A stretch of DNA of 64,000 bases from contig NZ_NGUQ01000014.1 of NCBI RefSeq assembly GCF_002179965.1, positions 186,001-250,000 of the forward strand. The letters run 5' to 3'. The position numbers were made by a program, and so were the translations under genes. Below the pieces are notes generated by a model. That model did not search any database. It was not told where the DNA came from and saw only the letters and a program-made list of their open reading frames with translations. Of the stretch, positions 18,009 to 30,176 are shown one piece after another (positions within the stretch are counted from its first letter, which is position 1; every line of letters starts with the position of its first letter). This stretch comes from Pandoraea sp. PE-S2T-3. GTDB taxonomy: Bacteria; Pseudomonadota; Gammaproteobacteria; Burkholderiales; Burkholderiaceae.

Positions 18009-20846
18009 ATGAGCGAAAAGAAAGCCCCGAGCAAGTACCCCGTCAATCTGCTGGATACGCCGTTCCCGATGCGCGGCGATCTGCCCAAGCGCGAGCCGCA
18101 ATGGGTCAAGCAATGGCAGGACAAGAAGATCTACGACAAGATCCGCAAAGCCAGCAAGGGCCGGCCGAAGTTCATCCTGCATGACGGCCCGCCGTATGCC
18201 AACGGTGACATCCACCTTGGCCACGCGGTCAACAAGATCCTGAAGGACATGATCGTCAAGGCACGCAGCCTTGCCGGTTTCGACGCCGCGTATGTGCCGG
18301 GCTGGGACTGCCACGGCATGCCGATCGAAATCCAGATCGAAAAGCAGTTCGGCAAGCACCTGCCCGTGCGCGAAGTGCAGGAAAAGGCGCGCGCCTACGC
18401 CGCCGAGCAGATCGAGCGTCAGAAGCCCAACTTCAAGCGTCTGGGCGTGCTGGGCGACTGGGACAACCCGTACAAGACCATGAACTTCACGAACGAAGCC
18501 GATGAGCTTCGTGCGCTCGCGAAGATCATGGAGAACGGCTACGTCTACCGGGGTCTGAAGCCGGTGAACTGGTGCTTCGACTGCGGCTCGGCACTGGCCG
18601 AAGCGGAAGTCGAGTACAAGGACAAGACCGATCTGGCCATCGACGTCGGCTTCGCCTTCGCCGAACCGGAGAAGGTCGCCAAGGCGTTCGGTCTGGCCAA
18701 GCTGCCGACGGACACGGGCTACATCGTCATCTGGACGACCACGCCGTGGACCATCCCGTCGAACCAGGCGCTGAACGTGCACCCGGAAGTCGAATACGCG
18801 CTGGTGTCGACCGAGCGCGGCCTGCTGATCCTCGCCACCGACCGCGTCGAAGACTGCCTGAAGACCTACGGCCTGCATGGCGAAATCATCGCGAAGACGA
18901 AGGGTGAAGCCCTTTCGCTGATCCGTTTCCGTCACCCGCTGGCAACGGCCGACGCCGGCTACGAACGCACCTCGCCGATCTACCTCGGCGACTACGTGAC
19001 GACCGACACGGGGACCGGCATCGTGCACTCGGCCCCGGCCTACGGCGTGGAAGACTTTTTGTCGTGCAAGGCGCACGACATGCCCGATTCGGAAATCCGC
19101 ATGCCGGTGCTCGGCGACGGCCGCTATCAGGACAGCCTGCCGCTGTTTGGCGGTCAGTCGATCTGGGACGCGAACCCGCACATCGTCGACGCGCTGCGCG
19201 AAGCCGGCACCCTGTTCCACTCGTTCAAGTACACGCACAGCTACATGCACTGCTGGCGCCACAAGACGCCGATCATCTACCGCGCGACGAACCAATGGTT
19301 CGCCGGCATGGATGTGACGCCGGTCGAAGGCGCGCCGGGTGACGGCAAGACGCTGCGCGAGATCGCGCTCGCCGGCATCGAGGCGACCGAGTTCTTCCCG
19401 GCGTGGGGCAAGCAGCGCCTGCACAACATGATCGCGCACCGCCCGGACTGGACGCTCTCGCGCCAGCGCCAATGGGGTGTGCCGATGGCCTTCTTCGTGC
19501 ACAAGGAAACCGGCGCGCTGCATCCGCGCACGCCCGAGTTGCTCGAAGCCATCGCCAAGCGCGTGGAAATCGAAGGCATCGAAGCCTGGCAGACGCTCGA
19601 CCCGGTGGAACTGCTGGGCGACGAAGCCAAGGATTACGTAAAGAACCGCGACACGCTCGACGTGTGGTTCGACTCGGGCACGACGCACTGGCACGTGCTG
19701 CGCGGCTCGCACGCGCATGAACTGGGCTTCCCGGCTGACCTGTATCTGGAAGGCTCGGACCAGCACCGCGGCTGGTTCCACTCGTCGCTGCTGACCGCCT
19801 CGATGCTCGACGGCCGCCCGCCGTACAAGGCCCTGCTCACGCACGGCTTCACCGTCGACGGCCAAGGCCGCAAGATGTCGAAGTCGATCGGCAACACGAT
19901 CCTTCCGCAGGATGTTGCCGACAAGCTGGGCGCGGAAATCATCCGCCTGTGGGTGGCGTCGACCGATTACTCGGGCGAGCTGTCGATCTCGGACGAAATT
20001 CTCAAGCGCGTGACCGAAGGGTATCGCCGCATTCGCAACACGCTGCGCTTCCTGCTCGCGAATCTGGCCGACTACGACCACGCGAAGCATGCGATGCCGG
20101 CCGATCAGTGGCTGGAGATCGACCGCTACGCCGTCGCGCTCGCGAATTCGCTGCAAACCGAAGTGCTCGGCCACTACGACCGCTATGAATTCCACCCGGT
20201 CGTGTCCAAGCTCCAGACGTTCTGCTCGGAAGACCTCGGCGGCTTCTACCTCGACATCCTGAAGGACCGCCTCTACACGAGCGCCCCGGATGCCCCGGCC
20301 CGCCGCGCCGCGCAAAACGCGCTGTATCACATCACGCACGGCCTGCTCAAGCAGATGGCCCCGTTCCTGTCGTTCACGGCGGAAGAAGCGTGGCAGGTGT
20401 TCCAGCCGGGCAACGACACGATCTTCACGGAAACGTATTACCAGTATCCGGAAGTGGCCGAGAGCACCCGACTGCTCGAAAAGTGGTTCCTGCTGCGCAA
20501 CGTGCGCGGAGACGTCACGAAGGCACTCGAAGAAGCCCGCGCCGCCGAGCAGATCGGTTCGTCGTTGCAGGCCGAAGTGGAAGTGCGCGTGTCGGGCCGC
20601 AAGTTCGACGTGCTGGCCAGCCTCGGCGACGATCTGCGCTTCGTGCTGATCACGTCGGCAGCCACCGTCAAGCAAGTGGCCGGCGACGCCGATGAAGGCG
20701 TGGTCGTCACACCGTCGACGCATCAGAAGTGCGAGCGTTGCTGGCACTATCGTTTCGACGTGGGTTCGGACGCAGAACATCCGACCTTGTGCGGCCGCTG
20801 CGTGTCGAATCTGTTCGGCAGCGGCGAACACCGGAGCGCGGCATAA
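18009..20846 (+). CDS. ileS: Isoleucyl-tRNA synthetase
   Basis: A 945-residue class I synthetase. The HIGH motif is HLGH at residues 69-72, and KMSKS is at residues 622-626. The editing (CP1) domain lies between, with [14 protein letters not shown] near residue 240. The C-terminal zinc site shows CERCWHYR and CGRCVSNL near residues 905-935. This is the bacterial (non-mupirocin-resistant) architecture. Its TAA shares a base with the lspA ATG (TAATG), so lspA translation is probably coupled. Confidence 0.98.
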   Translation: MSEKKAPSKYPVNLLDTPFPMRGDLPKREPQWVKQWQDKKIYDKIRKASKGRPKFILHDGPPYANGDIHLGHAVNKILKDMIVKARSLAGFDAAYVPGWDCHGMPIEIQIEKQFGKHLPVREVQEKARAYAAEQIERQKPNFKRLGVLGDWDNPYKTMNFTNEADELRALAKIMENGYVYRGLKPVNWCFDCGSALAEAEVEYKDKTDLAIDVGFAFAEPEKVAKAFGLAKLPTDTGYIVIWTTTPWTIPSNQALNVHPEVEYALVSTERGLLILATDRVEDCLKTYGLHGEIIAKTKGEALSLIRFRHPLATADAGYERTSPIYLGDYVTTDTGTGIVHSAPAYGVEDFLSCKAHDMPDSEIRMPVLGDGRYQDSLPLFGGQSIWDANPHIVDALREAGTLFHSFKYTHSYMHCWRHKTPIIYRATNQWFAGMDVTPVEGAPGDGKTLREIALAGIEATEFFPAWGKQRLHNMIAHRPDWTLSRQRQWGVPMAFFVHKETGALHPRTPELLEAIAKRVEIEGIEAWQTLDPVELLGDEAKDYVKNRDTLDVWFDSGTTHWHVLRGSHAHELGFPADLYLEGSDQHRGWFHSSLLTASMLDGRPPYKALLTHGFTVDGQGRKMSKSIGNTILPQDVADKLGAEIIRLWVASTDYSGELSISDEILKRVTEGYRRIRNTLRFLLANLADYDHAKHAMPADQWLEIDRYAVALANSLQTEVLGHYDRYEFHPVVSKLQTFCSEDLGGFYLDILKDRLYTSAPDAPARRAAQNALYHITHGLLKQMAPFLSFTAEEAWQVFQPGNDTIFTETYYQYPEVAESTRLLEKWFLLRNVRGDVTKALEEARAAEQIGSSLQAEVEVRVSGRKFDVLASLGDDLRFVLITSAATVKQVAGDADEGVVVTPSTHQKCERCWHYRFDVGSDAEHPTLCGRCVSNLFGSGEHRSAA

Positions 20847-21403
20847 TGGCTGGCAAAGCAGGCGCTCGTTCGGGCGCAAGACGTAACAACGGTAGCAATG
20901 GCAATGGCGGCGGTGCCCGCGTCGGCTCCACGCTCGGTCTGGCCCCGTGGCTCGGGATCGCGGTCATCGCGATTCTGCTCGATCAGGTCACCAAGCTCAC
21001 CATTCTGAAGACGTTCCAGTACGGCGAATTCCACCCGCTGACCTCGTTCTTCAATCTGGTGCTGGTGTACAACAAGGGCGCAGCGTTCAGCTTTCTGGCC
21101 GCTGCGGGCGGGTGGCAACGCTGGTTCTTCACGTTGCTCGGCGTGGTCGCGGCGGTGGTCATCATGTGGCTGCTCAAGCGTCACAACGGCCAGAAGATGT
21201 TCTGCCTGTCGCTCTCGCTGATTCTGGGCGGCGCGCTCGGGAACGTGATCGACCGTGTGATCTATGGCCATGTGATCGACTTTCTCGACTTTCACGTCGG
21301 CGGCTGGCACTGGCCGGCGTTCAACGTCGCCGACTCGGCCATTTGCGTGGGCGCCGTGCTGCTGGTGATCGACGAGTTGCGACGCGTGCGGCGCGGCAAG
21401 TAG
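20846..21403 (+). CDS. lspA: Lipoprotein signal peptidase (signal peptidase II)
   Basis: A 185-residue inner-membrane aspartic protease that cleaves prolipoprotein signal peptides. A Gly/Asn-rich N-terminal tail of about 30 residues precedes four hydrophobic helices. The catalytic aspartates are in [19 protein letters not shown] near residue 135 and [11 protein letters not shown] near 160. The start is set by the overlap with the ileS stop. It serves lipoproteins such as the LivK-type protein in this window. Confidence 0.97.
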   Translation: MAGKAGARSGARRNNGSNGNGGGARVGSTLGLAPWLGIAVIAILLDQVTKLTILKTFQYGEFHPLTSFFNLVLVYNKGAAFSFLAAAGGWQRWFFTLLGVVAAVVIMWLLKRHNGQKMFCLSLSLILGGALGNVIDRVIYGHVIDFLDFHVGGWHWPAFNVADSAICVGAVLLVIDELRRVRRGK

Positions 21404-21435
21404 CCACGCCAAAGCAGTATCTGCGGCACGGTTCG

Positions 21436-21445
21436 TGGGGGGGGG
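21436..21445. repeat. Ten-base poly-G tract upstream of coaBC
   Basis: An uninterrupted run of ten G between lspA and coaBC, 97 bp before the coaBC start. Such tracts are prone to slippage. Here it is intergenic, so any effect would be on promoter spacing or mRNA leader. Confidence 0.8.
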
Positions 21446-21541
21446 GTAGCGCAAGACAGCATTACACCCCGTCGAGCCGATGCCACCACCGTCGCGGCGC
21501 CCCGGAGGCGCCGCGCGGCACTTTGGAGGAGGCATTTTCAA

Positions 21542-22744
21542 ATGGAACTTGCGGGCAAGACCATCGTCCTCGGACTCACCGGCGGCATCGCCTGCTACAA
21601 GTCGGCCGAACTCACGCGACTGTTCATCAAGGCGGGCGCGACCGTGCAGGTCGTCATGACCGACGCCGCCACGCAATTCATCACCCCGCTCACAATGCAG
21701 GCGCTCTCCGGGCGGCCGGTGTTCACCAGCCAGTGGGATAACCGCGTCGACAACAACATGGCGCACATCGACCTCTCTCGCGAGGCCGACGCCATTCTCA
21801 TCGCCCCCGCCTCCACCGACTTTCTCGCCAAGCTCGCGCACGGCATGGCCGACGATCTGCTCTCCACGCTGTGCGTGGCGCGCGATTGTCCGCTGCTGGT
21901 GGCGCCCGCGATGAACCGGCAGATGTGGGGCAACCCGGCGACGCAACGCAACGCGGCAACCCTGCGCGGCGACGGCGTCACGATCCTCGGCCCCGACAGC
22001 GGCGATCAGGCGTGCGGCGAAGTCGGCGATGGCCGCATGCTCGAGCCGGAAGACATCTTTGAAGCCGTCGTCGGCTTCTTCCAACCCAAGCGTCTGGCAG
22101 GCCGCCGCGTGCTGATTACCGCCGGACCGACCTTCGAGCCGATCGACCCGGTGCGCGGCCTGACCAATCTGTCGAGCGGCAAAATGGGGTTCGCCATCGC
22201 ACGGGCCGCGGCGCAAGCCGGTGCCGATGTGCATCTGGTGGCAGGCCCAACCGCACTCGCGACGCCGTACGGCGTGACGCGCAGCAACGTGCAGACGGCG
22301 CAGCAGATGTACGACCGCGTGCTCGCCGACGCGTCGCATAGCGACATCTTCATCGCCGTGGCGGCCGTGGCCGACTGGCGTGTGCGCGAGGTTGCGCACG
22401 ACAAGATCAAGAAGACGGGCGACGCCGACGTACCCACGCTCGAATTCGTGCAGAACCCGGATATTCTCGCGGCGGTGGCAAAGCTGCCTAAGCCGCCGTA
22501 TTGCGTCGGGTTCGCGGCTGAATCAGGCGATCTGGAAAAGCACGGCGCAGAGAAGCGCCGCCGCAAACAGGTACCGCTGCTCGTGGGCAACCTGGGCCCG
22601 GCCACCTTCGGACAGGACGACAACGAAGTCATCATCTTCGACGACGCCGGTCAGAAGCGCCTGCCGCGCGCCGACAAGCAATCGCTGGCCCGCAGCCTGA
22701 TCGTCGAGATCGCCGCACGACTGCCCTCGCGCGCGCCCGGCTGA
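21542..22744 (+). CDS. coaBC: Bifunctional phosphopantothenoylcysteine decarboxylase/synthase
   Basis: A 400-residue Dfp enzyme of coenzyme A synthesis. The N-terminal flavoprotein decarboxylase half shows GGIACYKSAELTR, NMAHIDLSREAD with its catalytic His, PAMNRQMW and the active-site Cys in GDQACGEVGDGRM near residue 155. The C-terminal synthase half starts near residue 185 with TAGPTFEPIDPVR and NLSSGKMGFAIA. GGAGG stands 9-10 bases before the ATG. In many relatives dut follows directly; here two genes intervene. Confidence 0.97.
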   Translation: MELAGKTIVLGLTGGIACYKSAELTRLFIKAGATVQVVMTDAATQFITPLTMQALSGRPVFTSQWDNRVDNNMAHIDLSREADAILIAPASTDFLAKLAHGMADDLLSTLCVARDCPLLVAPAMNRQMWGNPATQRNAATLRGDGVTILGPDSGDQACGEVGDGRMLEPEDIFEAVVGFFQPKRLAGRRVLITAGPTFEPIDPVRGLTNLSSGKMGFAIARAAAQAGADVHLVAGPTALATPYGVTRSNVQTAQQMYDRVLADASHSDIFIAVAAVADWRVREVAHDKIKKTGDADVPTLEFVQNPDILAAVAKLPKPPYCVGFAAESGDLEKHGAEKRRRKQVPLLVGNLGPATFGQDDNEVIIFDDAGQKRLPRADKQSLARSLIVEIAARLPSRAPG

Positions 22745-22996
22745 GCGCCCGCACGCGCCTGAGTACCTGAGCATGCCCCTACTGGCCTCGCGGCTGTCAT
22801 CGTCGTTGTCCGGCGACGGTGACACACTGGCAACTCGCCACGGTTGCCCCGCGATGCCGGCCACGCCCGCGTCGAACGATTCGCCGTAAGCGCTTTTGGC
22901 CGCCATAGTGGCTTTGTTCGCATCCATCGAATTAATTGCTTTAGTCGCATCACTGCCCCCATCGACTCCCGGGGGCCGCACACGATAACAATCAAA

Positions 22997-24214
22997 ATGA
23001 CGCAACCCGCTCCAACGCCGCGGCCAGTCGTCAGTGTCTACGGGACACTGAGCATGCTGGCCGCCATCATGTTCTTCGGCTTCATGACCATCGGCATGCC
23101 GCTGCCCGTGCTGCCGGTGTATGTCCACGAAACGCTCGGCTACGGCTCGTTCGTCGTCGGCGTGACCATCGGTATCCAGTCGGTCGTGACCCTGCTGCTG
23201 CGCTCGTACGCCGGGCGCACCGTCGACACCCGTGGCCCGCGCCGTGCCGTGCTGACGGGCCTGTGCGGCTGTGCCGCCGCCGGGGTGTTGTATCTGATCG
23301 CCTCAATGATCCCGAATCCCACGCTCGCGCTGGGCGTGTTGTTTGCCGGACGCGTCGTTCTCGGCTTCGGCGAAAGTCTGCTGCTCACCGGCGGCATGTC
23401 GTGGGGCATCGGCCTGCTTGGCGCGGCCCACGCCAGCAAGGCCATCTCATGGCAAGGCGTGTCGATGTACACGGCGATTGCCGTGGGGGCACCGTTCGGC
23501 GCCTATCTGCTGGAATCGGCCGGGTTCACCGTGGTGGCACTCGTGAGCATTGTCGTGCCTGCGATCTCCTTCGCCATTGCGCTGCGCCTGCCTGCCGCCG
23601 CGCCGGTCGGCGGCACCCGTTTGCCGTTCCTGCGGGTGGTCGGCCTCGTGTGGCGTCCGGGGCTGGCGATGACGCTCGGCAGCATCGGCTACGCCGTGAT
23701 CGCAGCCTTCATCACGCTGTATTACGCCAGTCACGGCTGGACCGGTGCCGCCTACGCACTCACGCTGTACAGCGGCTGCTTCATCGGCATGCGCGTTCTG
23801 TTCGCCCATGCGGTCGACCGCTTCGGCGGACGCCGCGTCGCGATGTGCTCGCTCGTGTTCAGCGCCCTCGGCCAGTTTCTGCTGTGGGGTGCCGTCCATC
23901 CGAACATGGCACTGATCGGCGCCGGGTTGACCGGTCTCGGCTTCTCGCTGGTGTTTCCGGCGCTCGGCGTGGAAGCGCTGCGTTCGGTGCCGCCGCAAAA
24001 TCGGGGCGCAGCACTGGCAGCCTATTCGGCCTTCTTCGATCTGGCGTTGGGTCTGATTGGACCGATGGCCGGGCTGGTCGCGAATTATTTCGGTTACGCC
24101 TCGATCTTTTTCTGCGGCGCGCTCGGCGGCATCGTCGCCATTCTGATGATCGCGCGCTTGCCGCACGCCAACACGGACCACGCGCCGGTGGGTCCGGCTG
24201 GCGGCGGTCATTGA
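22997..24214 (+). CDS. MFS transporter, YhhS/YfcJ (UPF0226) type
   Basis: A 405-residue, 12-helix major facilitator protein. Segments such as TIGMPLPVLPVYVHETLGY at the N-terminus, RSYAGRTVDTRGPRRAVLTG (the loop 2-3 motif), ISWQGVSMYTAIAVGAPFG and LGFSLVFPALGVEALRSVPP fit the E. coli YhhS/YfcJ group. I choose the ATG at 22997; the frame is open 51 codons upstream without a membrane-protein pattern, and no strong ribosome site is seen. The substrate is unknown. It lies between coaBC and the LLM oxidoreductase. Confidence 0.88.
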   Translation: MTQPAPTPRPVVSVYGTLSMLAAIMFFGFMTIGMPLPVLPVYVHETLGYGSFVVGVTIGIQSVVTLLLRSYAGRTVDTRGPRRAVLTGLCGCAAAGVLYLIASMIPNPTLALGVLFAGRVVLGFGESLLLTGGMSWGIGLLGAAHASKAISWQGVSMYTAIAVGAPFGAYLLESAGFTVVALVSIVVPAISFAIALRLPAAAPVGGTRLPFLRVVGLVWRPGLAMTLGSIGYAVIAAFITLYYASHGWTGAAYALTLYSGCFIGMRVLFAHAVDRFGGRRVAMCSLVFSALGQFLLWGAVHPNMALIGAGLTGLGFSLVFPALGVEALRSVPPQNRGAALAAYSAFFDLALGLIGPMAGLVANYFGYASIFFCGALGGIVAILMIARLPHANTDHAPVGPAGGGH

Positions 24215-24311
24215 GCTGTTCGGAGAATTGTCGAGTTGCCGGTGCGTGCGAGCCTGCGGGAATTCCTGAACGCTCGCGGCAGCACCAGATGATGCAAGGA
24301 GCATCGATTCC

Positions 24312-25355
24312 ATGACGCAAACCCGCAATCGCATCAAACTCTCGGTGCTCGATCAGACACCGGTGATTCACGGCCATAGCGCCGCAGATGCCATCGCCGC
24401 AACGGTCGAGCTGGCCCAAGCCGCCGACGATCTCGGCTACACGCGCTACTGGTGCGCGGAACACCACGGCCTGCGTGGCGTGGCCAACCCTGCCCCCGAA
24501 GTCATGATCGCGCGGCTGGCCAGCGTGACCAAACGTCTGCGCGTCGGGTCCGGCGGCGTGATGCTGCCGTATTACAGCCCGTTCAAGCTTGCTGAGCAAT
24601 TTCTGATGCTCGAAGCATTGTTTCCAAATCGCATCGACCTCGGCGTCGGACGCGCGCCCGGTGGCGACATGCGCACCGCGCGGGCTGTCGCCAAGGGGCC
24701 GTACGATGCCGGTGAGCACTTTCCGCAGCAAGTGGAGGAGCTGGCCCGGCTCTTCGACGGCACGTTGCCCGACGATCACCCCTATCGCGGCGTGCTGCTG
24801 CAACCGGCCGTCGAAACGCGTCCGGAGTTGTGGGTGCTGGGGTCGAGCGAATTCGGTGGACTGCTCGCCGCGCAACTCGGTTTGCGCTACTGCTTTGCGC
24901 ACTTCATCAATGCGCACTACGGCCATCGCGTGACCGAGGCGTATCGCGAACGCTTTACGCCGGGGCAGTTGGACAAACCATACTGCTCCGTGGCGCTGTT
25001 CGTGATCTGCGCGGATACCGATGCCGAAGCCGAAGCCCTCGAAGCGGGTGTCGACCTGCGTCGCGTGCAGATGGCTTACGGCATGAACGAGCCGATTCCG
25101 AGCCTTGAACAAGGCGCAGACGCCAAGCCGCAATACCGTGACCGCGAGTTGTCGGTGATCGCGCGCGAGAAGCCCCGTAGTATCATCGGCACCCCGGAAC
25201 GGGTGACCGCTCGCGTGCTCGAATTGCAGGAGCAGTTCGACGCCGACGAGATCATCGTGCTGACGGTGGCCGGCAGTTACCGCGCCCGTCTGCGCTCGCA
25301 TGAATTGCTGGCGCAAGCGTTCTCGCTGTCGGCGTCCGACGGTGCCCCCGACTGA
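24312..25355 (+). CDS. LLM-class flavin-dependent oxidoreductase (luciferase-like)
   Basis: A 347-residue TIM-barrel protein of the bacterial luciferase-like monooxygenase family. Diagnostic segments are [20 protein letters not shown] near residue 42, [20 protein letters not shown] near 77 and [13 protein letters not shown] near 107. AAGGAG precedes the ATG by about 9 bases. It would use FMNH2 from a separate reductase, and the substrate is not predictable. It sits 31 bases before dut on the same strand. Confidence 0.88.
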   Translation: MTQTRNRIKLSVLDQTPVIHGHSAADAIAATVELAQAADDLGYTRYWCAEHHGLRGVANPAPEVMIARLASVTKRLRVGSGGVMLPYYSPFKLAEQFLMLEALFPNRIDLGVGRAPGGDMRTARAVAKGPYDAGEHFPQQVEELARLFDGTLPDDHPYRGVLLQPAVETRPELWVLGSSEFGGLLAAQLGLRYCFAHFINAHYGHRVTEAYRERFTPGQLDKPYCSVALFVICADTDAEAEALEAGVDLRRVQMAYGMNEPIPSLEQGADAKPQYRDRELSVIAREKPRSIIGTPERVTARVLELQEQFDADEIIVLTVAGSYRARLRSHELLAQAFSLSASDGAPD

Positions 25356-25386
25356 TTTTTTTACTGAATTACGCCAAGCCCACGCC

Positions 25387-25833
25387 ATGAAACTCGACGT
25401 CAAGATCCTCGACGAACGCCTTCGCTCGCAGCTCCCCGCCTACGCCACGCCGGGTAGCGCCGGGCTCGATCTGCGCGCGTGCCTCGACGCACCGCTCACC
25501 ATCGCCCCGGGCCAGACCGTGCTCGTGCCGACGGGTCTGGCGATCCATCTGGCCGATTCGGGCTATGCCGCGCTGATTCTGCCGCGCTCGGGCCTCGGCC
25601 ATAAGCACGGCATCGTGCTCGGCAATCTGGTCGGGCTGATCGACTCGGATTATCAGGGCCAGTTGATGGTCTCGACGTGGAACCGCGGCAACGAGCCGTT
25701 CGTGCTGAACCCGTTCGAGCGTCTGGCGCAACTGGTGATCGTGCCGGTCGTGCAGGCCGAGTTCAACCTCGTGGACGAATTCCCCGAGAGCGATCGCGGT
25801 GCCGGTGGCTTCGGCAGCACGGGCAAGCATTAA
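25387..25833 (+). CDS. dut: Deoxyuridine 5'-triphosphate nucleotidohydrolase (dUTPase)
   Basis: A 148-residue trimeric dUTPase that removes dUTP and supplies dUMP. The conserved motifs are in order: [35 protein letters not shown], and the C-terminal flexible [10 protein letters not shown]. The ATG at 25387 fits the family start [12 protein letters not shown]; a longer frame overlaps the previous gene. A bidirectional terminator follows. Confidence 0.98.
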   Translation: MKLDVKILDERLRSQLPAYATPGSAGLDLRACLDAPLTIAPGQTVLVPTGLAIHLADSGYAALILPRSGLGHKHGIVLGNLVGLIDSDYQGQLMVSTWNRGNEPFVLNPFERLAQLVIVPVVQAEFNLVDEFPESDRGAGGFGSTGKH

Positions 25834-25876
25834 GTATGTGACGCCACGTCGCGTGGTTTGCGGCTGACGCGCTCAT

Positions 25877-25907
25877 GAAAAAACGCCGCATATCGCGGCG
25901 TTTTTTC
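25877..25907. terminator. Bidirectional terminator between dut and clpA
   Basis: GAAAAAACGCCGC / GCGGCGTTTTTTC form a 13-bp stem with a 5-base loop, and T-runs on both strands. It serves dut (plus) and clpA (minus), which converge here. Confidence 0.95.
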
Positions 25908-25960
25908 TTTCCAGCAGGTTCGTCAGCGCATCGCTGACCGGCTTGCTCGGCTTACTCGGC

Positions 25961-28254
<2,294 letters not shown>

Positions 28255-28258
<4 letters not shown>

Positions 28259-28569
28259 GCTTCCTCCATCACGCACTGCAGCGGGTGCCCGGACTGCCTT
28301 GCATGGCTAACAACTTGCTCAACTTTGGTCGCCGCGACGTCGCGCGTGAAGACCCCACAAACTCCCCTGCCCTCTCGGTGGACCTTGAGCATGATCTGCG
28401 TTGCAGATTCCCGGTCCTTATTGAAATATTCCTGAATGACCATCACCACGAACTCCATCGGGGTGAAATCGTCGTTCAACAGTACCACCTTGTACATCGA
28501 AGGCGGCTTGAGCTGTTGCTCTTGCCGCTCCTGTACGGTGTCGTCATGCGTTGTCGGTAAGGTTGCCAT
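28255..28569 (-). CDS. clpS: ATP-dependent Clp protease adaptor ClpS
   Basis: A 104-residue adaptor that delivers N-degron substrates to ClpA. The binding-pocket signature [17 protein letters not shown] lies at residues 26-42, with HREGRGVCG further on. A flexible N-terminal tail of about 24 residues precedes the domain. It overlaps clpA and is divergent from the cold-shock gene. Confidence 0.97.
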
Positions 28570-28870
28570 ACGTGGATTCTAAACAACTCCGGGGCGCAGG
28601 AAGCAATCGAAGCTCCTATTGCCGCCTGCCGCCGGTGTCCACCGGAATGCCAACACTCGCCAAATCGCCGCGTGCGTTGTCCAGCAAGGCGCCGCAGCCC
28701 CGACCACCGGGGGTGCCACACCCATATGAGTCAGCTTAACCCAAATTTCAAGGGCGTGTCGCGGCACTGCTTATGCCCTCCTAGATATAAGGGTAAAACC
28801 TGATCGAACTCATCTTCTATCGGCGAAAAAGGGCTTGACACTATTGGTAGTTAGCGAAAACAATCAACTT
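28570..28870. other. clpS/csp intergenic region, no gene seen
   Basis: About 300 bp without a supportable gene. It holds the clpS promoter side and, on the plus strand, TTGACA at 28835-28840 followed after 18 bp by a weak AACAAT. This could drive the transcript proposed at 28871-28952 and possibly csp. Confidence 0.5.
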
Positions 28871-28952
28871 GGCGCTTTTCCTCTATAAGCGTTTTAAAAG
28901 AAAAGATGCCTGGGTGAGCCTAAGAAGCCGCCGCGACTAGTCGGCGGGTTTT
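28871..28952 (+). ncRNA. Candidate small RNA or csp leader attenuator
   Basis: CCGCCG (28927-28932) and CGGCGG (28941-28946) form a hairpin followed by GTTTTT, an intrinsic-terminator shape placed 61 bp before the csp start with no gene in front of it on this strand. A -35-like TTGACA lies about 85-90 bases upstream. The transcript would be about 80 nt. It may be an independent sRNA or a conditional terminator in the long csp leader. Both 5' end and existence are inferred. Confidence 0.35.
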
Positions 28953-29012
28953 TCAGATGTGCTCGTTGTTGCGGTGATATGTAGTAGTCGTAATTGTTTA
29001 GGGGAAGTTTGT

Positions 29013-29219
29013 ATGGCAACCGGTACGGTCAAATGGTTTAACGATGCCAAGGGTTTTGGTTTCATCACGCCGGATGAAGGTGGCGAAGATCTGTTCGCTC
29101 ACTTCTCGGCGATCCAGATGAACGGCTTCAAGACCCTGAAGGAAGGTCAGAAGGTGGTCTTCGAGGTGGTGCAAGGCCCCAAGGGCAAGCAGGCTTCGAA
29201 CATTCAGGCACCGTCCTGA
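29013..29219 (+). CDS. Cold-shock domain protein (CspA family)
   Basis: A 68-residue OB-fold RNA/ssDNA-binding protein. RNP1 is KGFGFI and RNP2 is DLFAHFSAI (Ala where Val is common). The start [17 protein letters not shown] has AGGGGAA 6-7 bases upstream. Position next to clpS resembles the cspD-clpS-clpA arrangement of E. coli, but the short sequence does not separate CspA from CspD. A terminator follows. Confidence 0.95.
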   Translation: MATGTVKWFNDAKGFGFITPDEGGEDLFAHFSAIQMNGFKTLKEGQKVVFEVVQGPKGKQASNIQAPS

Positions 29220-29242
29220 TACGCTGAGCTTCAATGCATCGG

Positions 29243-29267
29243 AAACCCGGCTTCGGCCGGGTTTTTT
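29243..29267 (+). terminator. Intrinsic terminator of the csp gene
   Basis: AAACCCGGC-TTCG-GCCGGGTTT stem followed by more T residues, 23 bases after the csp stop. Confidence 0.93.
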
Positions 29268-29849
29268 ATTGCGCCGCACAAAAGACTGCACCACCTTGAA
29301 TCTTTTGGATCCGTTTTTGAATACAAAACGAAACGCAACTTTCCACTCAGCATTCCGCGCACGGCACAATTTACCTGCGTTTAATCGCTTATAAAACCCG
29401 CCACATAGCAATATTCCACTCAGTTATTAAAATAACGTCCATCGATCCTGAGTTGCGGAAATCAATTACGCAATTAGCTGAAAAGGCTAAGTATTCCTAC
29501 GCAGGCGACTGTCTGACAACGACGGCGATATGCCACAGATAAGCGCCGGAAATAAATAGCTTTTTTAACGAATACGGGCGGACGAAACCGGCCTCAAACG
29601 CGAGGATGCCGTTTCATCGAAATGATTCATATGTGTCATTCAATAAAACAATGAATCATATGCGCCAGCGCGCTGCGACTGGGCCACTGCCACTCACCGC
29701 AGGACGTGAGCGCACGAAATCTTGTCGCGCAAACGCGACGGGCCGCCTTGCCGGCAGCCCGTTTGGACGATTTCCCCTAGACCGGTCACACCGGTCATCG
29801 GTCCGTCTATCCCAGAGACCCTTCGCCGGGTCGTCTTGTCGTCAAGTCG
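29268..29849. other. Non-coding AT-richer stretch at the start of the accessory region
   Basis: About 580 bp with no credible gene. The left part (29290-29660) is AT-richer than the flanks. It contains a spaced dyad at 29622-29659 and an ACCGGT-CAC-ACCGGT repeat at 29781-29795. No transposase fragment, integrase or tRNA attachment site is visible. Confidence 0.55.
29622..29659. promoter_or_regulatory. Spaced dyad ATGATTCAT-N20-ATGAATCAT
   Basis: Two perfect complementary 9-mers, each followed by ATG, lie 29 bp apart start to start in AT-rich DNA. Their symmetry and near-integral helical spacing suggest a protein-binding site, but no nearby promoter obviously uses it. Confidence 0.3.
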
Positions 29850-30164
29850 TCAGCCCAGGTCGACGTAGACCTTGCCGGCTTCGATCCGAATGGGATAAGT
29901 CTTCACCCCCTCGGTGAGCGGCGCGCACATGGCCGCGCCGGTGCGCACGTCGAATTTGCCCTGATGCAGCGGGCATTCGATCTCGTGCCCCTCCAGAAAC
30001 CCGTCGCACAAGCGCGCGTTCCCGTGAGTGCACACGTTATCGGTCGCGAACACCTCCCCGTCCACCCCGTACAGGGCAATGTCGCGCCCGCCCACCACCA
30101 GGCCAACGACGTCGTCTTCGGGAATGGCGTCGCGTGGAGCCGCCTCGATCCAGTTACCGCTCAT
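29850..30164 (-). CDS. Rieske ferredoxin of a salicylate 5-hydroxylase-like oxygenase (NagAb-like)
   Basis: A 104-residue Rieske [2Fe-2S] ferredoxin that passes electrons from the reductase to the oxygenase. The cluster ligands are in [11 protein letters not shown] and CPLHQGKFD, near residues 44 and 64. GAGGAC precedes the ATG. It is the last of four same-strand genes, 12 bases after the small-subunit gene. The order reductase, large, small, ferredoxin is that of nagAa-nagG-nagH-nagAb of Ralstonia U2. Confidence 0.9.
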   Translation of the reverse strand: MSGNWIEAAPRDAIPEDDVVGLVVGGRDIALYGVDGEVFATDNVCTHGNARLCDGFLEGHEIECPLHQGKFDVRTGAAMCAPLTEGVKTYPIRIEAGKVYVDLG

Positions 30165-30176
30165 GGTGTCCTCGCT

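Noticed and set aside
17928-20879. 983-codon minus-strand frame opposite ileS
   Set aside because: The ileS frame carries HIGH, KMSKS and zinc motifs. The antisense frame is a GC-codon artefact.
20747-22399. 550-codon minus-strand frame opposite lspA and coaBC
   Set aside because: Both sense genes are certain; the antisense protein is His/Arg/Glu-rich without motifs.
23859-25403. 514-codon minus-strand frame opposite the LLM oxidoreductase
   Set aside because: The sense frame has luciferase-family motifs and a ribosome site; the antisense frame has neither.
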